Assembly (NCBI RefSeq): GCF_023101085.1
Contig: NZ_CP064703.1
Coordinates: forward strand, 2,790,001-2,854,000
Reading direction: 5' to 3'
From: Bradyrhizobium sp. 170
Lineage (GTDB): Bacteria; Pseudomonadota; Alphaproteobacteria; Rhizobiales; Xanthobacteraceae
Length of the DNA stretch: 64,000 nucleotides
How positions within the stretch are numbered: the first letter of the stretch is position 1; every line of letters begins with the position of its first letter. The notes under the pieces were generated by a model. That model searched no databases, was not told the origin of the DNA, and worked only from the letters and a program-made list of their open reading frames with translations. The translations under genes and the position numbers were made by a program. Of this stretch, positions 60,408 to 64,000 are shown in pieces.

Positions 60408-62966
60408 ATGAACGAAGTAGAAAAGCGCATGAACGAAGTAGAAAAACGCGAACTGTTCGAACAAGAACGGAGAATCTTCGAAGCTGGGGTGCAGCGTGCG
60501 GACAAGCGATCCGGCTCTTTCAATTTCTTGACCTGGTCGTTCTTCATTGCCCCGCTGATTGCCTGCGACGAGTTTCTTGTCGGCATTTTCAAATCCGCGG
60601 CGGCCGAGCAGGAGGTCGTCAAAACGGCTCACGCAGGCGCCGCGCCGCAAGAGGCGAATGACCATCTGCCGGCGATTGATCCTGCGAAAACGGGCGCAGA
60701 GGATGAGACGTCCAAAAGGCCCGCCGCCTCGTCGGAGGCGCGTGCGGCCCAGCTCGATCCGACGGGGCTTTTGGCGCAGCCGCATGACGATGCGCTCAAG
60801 CCGAGCCCCGCCCACGGCAAAGATGTCGCCGCCGAGGGCAGCGATGTTGCTGAGCATAACGCTCAAACCTCACTAGACTCAATCGACGATAGTTCCGTCA
60901 ACCCGCTATCAGCGAATTCTTACCTCGGAAGCGCTCAAGTTCAGGCTGGGGCAACGCCCGAATCCGTTCAGTCCAACGTGCTTGGCGACTGTTTCAGCCC
61001 GTCGATTATCGGCTCTGCCCCCCTGCTTGGAACCGGCGGTGCTCTCAGCATTAACAGCAATAACAATGACACCGGCGCCAACACAATCCCGCCGCTCGAG
61101 GCGGCGGTGCAGCCGGTGCTCGCGACGGTGACCGACACCGCGGCTACGCTGACTGATGACACCGGCGGCACGATTGCGCCGGTCGAGGCGGCGGCGCAGC
61201 CGGTGCTTGCGACGGTGACCGACACCGCGGCTACACAGACCGATGACGTCGGCGGCAACACAATCGCGCCGGTCGAGGCGGCGGCGCAGCCGGTGCTTGC
61301 GACGGTGACCGACACCGCGACTGCGCTGACCGATGACGTCGGCGCCAACACAATCGCGCCGCTCGAGGCGGCGGTGCAGCCGGTGCTCGCGACAGTGACC
61401 GACACCGCGGCTACACAGACCGATGACGTCGGCGGCAACACAATCGCGCCGCTCGAGGCGGCGGCGCAGCCGGTGCTTGCGACGGTGACCGACACCGCGA
61501 CTACGCTGACCGATGACGTCGGCGGCAACACAATCGCGCCGCTCGAGGCGGTGGCGCAGCCGGTGCTCGCGACAGTGACCGACACCGCGGGCACGCTGAC
61601 CGATGACACCGGCGCCACGATTGCGCCCCTCGAGGCGGTGGCGCAGCCGGTGCTTGCGACGGTGACCGACACCGCGGGCACGCTGACCGATGACACCGGC
61701 GCCACGATTGCGCCGCTCGAGGCGGTGGCGCAGCCGGTGCTTGCGACGGTGACCGACACCGCGGGCACGCTGACCGATGACGTCGGCGCCAACACAATCG
61801 CGCCGCTCGAGGCGGCGGCGCAGCCGGTGCTTGCGACAGTGACCGACACCGCGGGCACGCTGACCGATGACACCGGCGCCAACACAATCGCGCCAGTCGA
61901 AGCGGCGGTGCAGCCGGTGCTCGCGACGGTGACCGACACCGCGGGCACGCTGACCGATGACGTCGGCGCCAACACAATCGCGCCGCTCGAGGCGGCGGCG
62001 CAGCCGGTGCTCGCGACGGTGACCGACACCGCGGCTACGCTGACCGATGAGGTCGGCGCCAACACAATCGAGCCGCTCGAGGCGGCGGCGCAGCCGGTGC
62101 TCGCGACGGTGACCGACACCGCGACTACGCTGACCGATGACACCGGCGGCACGATTGCGCCGGTGACCGGTGACGTGGCACAACAACCGGCAAGTGCAGT
62201 CAGCGACATTCTTGCGGATGCGGCGCCGGTCGTTGAGACGACCGAGCCGGTGCTCGCGACAACAGCTGCCGCCGTGAGCGATCCGACCAGCGACGTGTCA
62301 GATCCGGCCGACACCGGGACCTTGGCCAGCGACGCTCTTGCGGACGCGGCGCCAGTTGAGACGACCGAGCCGGCGCCGACGACAACAGCTGCCACTGTGA
62401 GCGATCCGACCAGCGACGTGTCAGATCCGGCCGACACCGGGACCGTGGCCAGCGACGCTCTTGCGGATGCGGCGCCGGTCGTTGAGACGACCGAGCCGGT
62501 GCCGACGACAACAGCTGCCACTGTGAGCGATCCGACCAGCGACGTGTCAGATCCGGCCGACACCGGGACCGCGGCCAGCGACGCTCTTGCGGACGCGGCG
62601 CCAGTTGAGACGACCGAGCCGGCGCCGACGACAACAGCTGCCACTGTGAGCGATCCGACCAGCGAGGTGTCAGATCCGGCCGACACCGGGACCGCGGCCA
62701 ACGACGCTCTTGCGGATGCGGCGCCGGTCGATGGGGCCGCAGGCGACGTGATCGCCTTGAACGATGAGCCACCGCCATCAGAAAATGCTCTGCACACCGG
62801 AACCGAGTACACCGATTACGGCGTTAACCTTAGCAGCGACGTCTCAGTTCCCCCGCAGGATACCGGGTCTTCGGCCGACGCCGCGTCGGCGTCTGACACT
62901 GCGCCGCCGCCTCCCGAGATCGCAGATACGAATCAGCCAACAGACCCTGAACTTGCTATCCTATAG
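60408..62966 (+). CDS. Large tandem-repeat protein (Thr/Ala/Asp-rich), putative type I secretion substrate
   Basis: 852 residues. The N-terminus starts with a perfect amino-acid duplication MNEVEKR-MNEVEKR (21-bp repeat, two ATGs at 60408 and 60429), then NFLTWSFFIAPLIACDEFLV. Residues about 225-590: 12 full units and one partial unit of 29-30 residues (NTIAPLEAAAQPVLATVTDT, A.TLTDD.G). About 600-770: four units of 41-42 residues (ALADAAPVETTEPAPTTTAA, TVSDPTSDVSDPADTGT..SD). Acidic C-terminus (DTGSSADAASASDTAPPPPE). It lies 11 bp upstream of a PrtD-type exporter, so it is likely its cargo or a surface protein. No known domain is visible. ATG 60408 has AAAAAAGGCGGC upstream. Confidence 0.75.
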   Translation: MNEVEKRMNEVEKRELFEQERRIFEAGVQRADKRSGSFNFLTWSFFIAPLIACDEFLVGIFKSAAAEQEVVKTAHAGAAPQEANDHLPAIDPAKTGAEDETSKRPAASSEARAAQLDPTGLLAQPHDDALKPSPAHGKDVAAEGSDVAEHNAQTSLDSIDDSSVNPLSANSYLGSAQVQAGATPESVQSNVLGDCFSPSIIGSAPLLGTGGALSINSNNNDTGANTIPPLEAAVQPVLATVTDTAATLTDDTGGTIAPVEAAAQPVLATVTDTAATQTDDVGGNTIAPVEAAAQPVLATVTDTATALTDDVGANTIAPLEAAVQPVLATVTDTAATQTDDVGGNTIAPLEAAAQPVLATVTDTATTLTDDVGGNTIAPLEAVAQPVLATVTDTAGTLTDDTGATIAPLEAVAQPVLATVTDTAGTLTDDTGATIAPLEAVAQPVLATVTDTAGTLTDDVGANTIAPLEAAAQPVLATVTDTAGTLTDDTGANTIAPVEAAVQPVLATVTDTAGTLTDDVGANTIAPLEAAAQPVLATVTDTAATLTDEVGANTIEPLEAAAQPVLATVTDTATTLTDDTGGTIAPVTGDVAQQPASAVSDILADAAPVVETTEPVLATTAAAVSDPTSDVSDPADTGTLASDALADAAPVETTEPAPTTTAATVSDPTSDVSDPADTGTVASDALADAAPVVETTEPVPTTTAATVSDPTSDVSDPADTGTAASDALADAAPVETTEPAPTTTAATVSDPTSEVSDPADTGTAANDALADAAPVDGAAGDVIALNDEPPPSENALHTGTEYTDYGVNLSSDVSVPPQDTGSSADAASASDTAPPPPEIADTNQPTDPELAIL
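61075..62160 (+). repeat. Tandem coding repeat, 87-90 bp unit, about 12 copies
   Basis: Each unit contains a CTCGAGGCGGCGGCGCAGCC-like block, GGTGCTTGCGACGGTGACCG and ACACCGCG. Units fall in two lengths, 90 bp (ANT/GNT) and 87 bp (lacking the Asn codon), with near identity between neighbours. Confidence 0.9.
62210..62725 (+). repeat. Tandem coding repeat, 123-126 bp unit, four copies
   Basis: Each unit carries GACGCTCTTGCGGA(T/C)GCGGC, GTGAGCGATCCGACCAGCGA and TCAGATCCGGCCGACACCGG. Units alternate between PVVETTEP and PVETTEP forms (one codon difference), suggesting duplication of a two-unit block. Confidence 0.88.
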
Positions 62967-62977
62967 CGGGGGCGAAC

Positions 62978-64000
62978 ATGGCGGCCGTCGAGATACTGGA
63001 CAAAGCGCCGCACAGCCGTTCTGCAGATCACCTTCGCGTCACACCCGGCGGCGAGGCCCGCGACTATGTTGGACCTGTCAACCCGCTGGCTACCTGGCGT
63101 TCGGTCGCGCGCACGAACCTGATTGCGGTCGCTGCATTTTCGGTCGTCGTGAATCTGCTGATGCTCACGCTGCCGATCTACCTGTTCCAGATTTCCGATC
63201 GCGTGCTGACGAGCCGCAGCCTCGAAACACTGCTGATGCTCTCGGCTCTCGCGCTGGCGTTCATCGGCATCCTCTCGATCATCGACATTCTGCGTCGGCA
63301 GGTGCTGGGGCGTTTTGCGACCAAGATGGAGGCGGTGCTCGGCGGTGCAGTCTTGGCGAGCAGTATCAACAACGCCAGGGCCGGCGAGGGCGGGACCATC
63401 CAGGCGATTCGTAGCCTTCACCAAGTGCGGGGATTCATCTCGAGCCCCGTCATGCTTATGCTGATGGACGCGCCGCTCTCGCCCCTCTACTTCGGAGTCA
63501 TATTTCTCATTCACCGAGATCTCGGCTTAATCGCTGTCGTGTCGGGCTTGGCACTGGTGCTGATTGCGGTACTCAACCAGAAAGCGACCTCGGAGCGTCT
63601 GAGCGAGGCAGGCCTGCATGCTGCTGAGGCCGATGCCGCGGCCGAGTCGCTGGCGCGAAATTCGCAGGTGATCAATGCGATGGGAATGCTGAGCGAGAGC
63701 ATTCTTCATTGGGGTCGCCGGCAGGCGCCGGCTCTGACGGTGCAGAGCCAGGCCCTTGACCGGAATTTCTGGATCAGCGGTGCGTCGAAATTCGTCCGGC
63801 TCGTGACCCAGATCACGATCCTCGGCGTGGGCGCCTATCTGGCCCTCAACGCCGAGATCACGGGCGGCATGATGATCGCGGCCGCAATCATCGTCGGCCG
63901 CGCCCTGCAGCCGCTCGAGGGCCTGATCGAGGGATGGCGCAGCTGCGTTCAGGCGCGATCGGCCTATGCGCGTGTCAAGCAGGCGGTCGAGTCATTCCAG
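62978..64000 (+). CDS. Type I secretion permease/ATPase (PrtD-like), partial at the window edge
   Basis: The first 341 residues are present. After a short N-terminus (AAVEILDKAPHSRSADHLRV) comes the ABC membrane domain: LIAVAAFSVVVNLLMLTLPI, YLFQISDRVLTSRSLETLLM (the DRVL..RS motif of PrtD/HlyB), FGVIFLIHRDLGLIAVVSGL, FVRLVTQITILGVGAYLALN. There is no C39 peptidase domain, unlike the exporter at 53297. The ATPase lies beyond the window. ATG 62978 with GGGGGCGAAC upstream, 11 bp after the repeat-protein gene: same transcript. Confidence 0.9.
   Translation, partial: MAAVEILDKAPHSRSADHLRVTPGGEARDYVGPVNPLATWRSVARTNLIAVAAFSVVVNLLMLTLPIYLFQISDRVLTSRSLETLLMLSALALAFIGILSIIDILRRQVLGRFATKMEAVLGGAVLASSINNARAGEGGTIQAIRSLHQVRGFISSPVMLMLMDAPLSPLYFGVIFLIHRDLGLIAVVSGLALVLIAVLNQKATSERLSEAGLHAAEADAAAESLARNSQVINAMGMLSESILHWGRRQAPALTVQSQALDRNFWISGASKFVRLVTQITILGVGAYLALNAEITGGMMIAAAIIVGRALQPLEGLIEGWRSCVQARSAYARVKQAVESFQ

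Noticed and set aside
61075..62725. A CRISPR-like array in the repeat gene
   Set aside because: The repeats are 87-90 and 123-126 bp, in frame, with no unique spacers and no cas genes.
60909..62812. Long open frames (425 and 614 codons) on the minus strand across the repeat gene
   Set aside because: They are mirror images of the GC-rich tandem repeats: highly repetitive Arg/His or Ser/Val products, no ribosome sites, and no relation to neighbours. The plus-strand frame has a good ribosome site and operon position.

Overview
The window looks like an accessory, mobile-element-rich stretch of an alphaproteobacterial chromosome, most likely Bradyrhizobium or a close relative. This rests on recognising protein families by eye, with no search run: DUF1127 small proteins, cyclase/winged-helix TolB-TPR proteins, DUF2380, Bug/TctC and ABC_sub_bind binding proteins, a rhizobial traG-trb cluster, and dispersed intergenic repeats of a kind common in that genus.

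Layout. (1) 0.5-3 kb: a DUF3363-type relaxase and a ribbon-helix-helix gene, the remains of one conjugation locus. (2) 3-32 kb: a patchwork inserted between that relaxase and the rest of the transfer genes. It holds an MFS transporter without a normal start codon, five TolB-TPR signalling proteins (two with cyclase domains, three with OmpR-type winged helices, one of these truncated), three DUF1127 genes each divergent from a winged-helix/TPR gene, a complete group II intron, two IS1182-type elements, a methyltransferase, an Fe-S protein, a serine hydrolase, a cNMP-binding membrane protein, an integrase fragment beside a tRNA 3' fragment, a LysR/TctC pair, and several pseudogenes. (3) 32.6-45.6 kb: an intact traG-RHH-trbB-C-D-E-J-K-L-F-G-I-DUF2274 operon with a convergent LysR gene. 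(4) 46-53 kb: a P-type ATPase fragment, a NarL-type response regulator, a very unusual 1118-residue receiver/LuxR/VCBS/RTX/His-repeat fusion, and a decayed zone with catalase and DNA ligase fragments and a possible second tRNA-end scar. (5) 53.3-64 kb: a secretion island. On the minus strand lies an operon of a 66-aa double-glycine-type leader peptide, an HlyD adaptor and a C39-peptidase ABC exporter. On the plus strand lie an ECF sigma factor, an Asp/Lys-rich small protein, an 852-aa tandem-repeat protein and the start of a PrtD-type exporter.

Most notable. First, the three DUF1127/winged-helix pairs share one operator-like array of four TAAG(C/G)-type direct repeats at exactly 11, 11 and 12 bp, 58-62 bp from each DUF1127 start. 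This suggests a repeated regulatory module. Second, the peptide exporter carries a C-terminal tail homologous to the Asp/Lys-rich protein encoded 4 kb away, cut short by a frameshift, which ties the two halves of the secretion island together. Third, the response-regulator/RTX fusion joins a DNA-binding module to extracellular-type domains. No tRNA, rRNA or CRISPR array is complete in the window.
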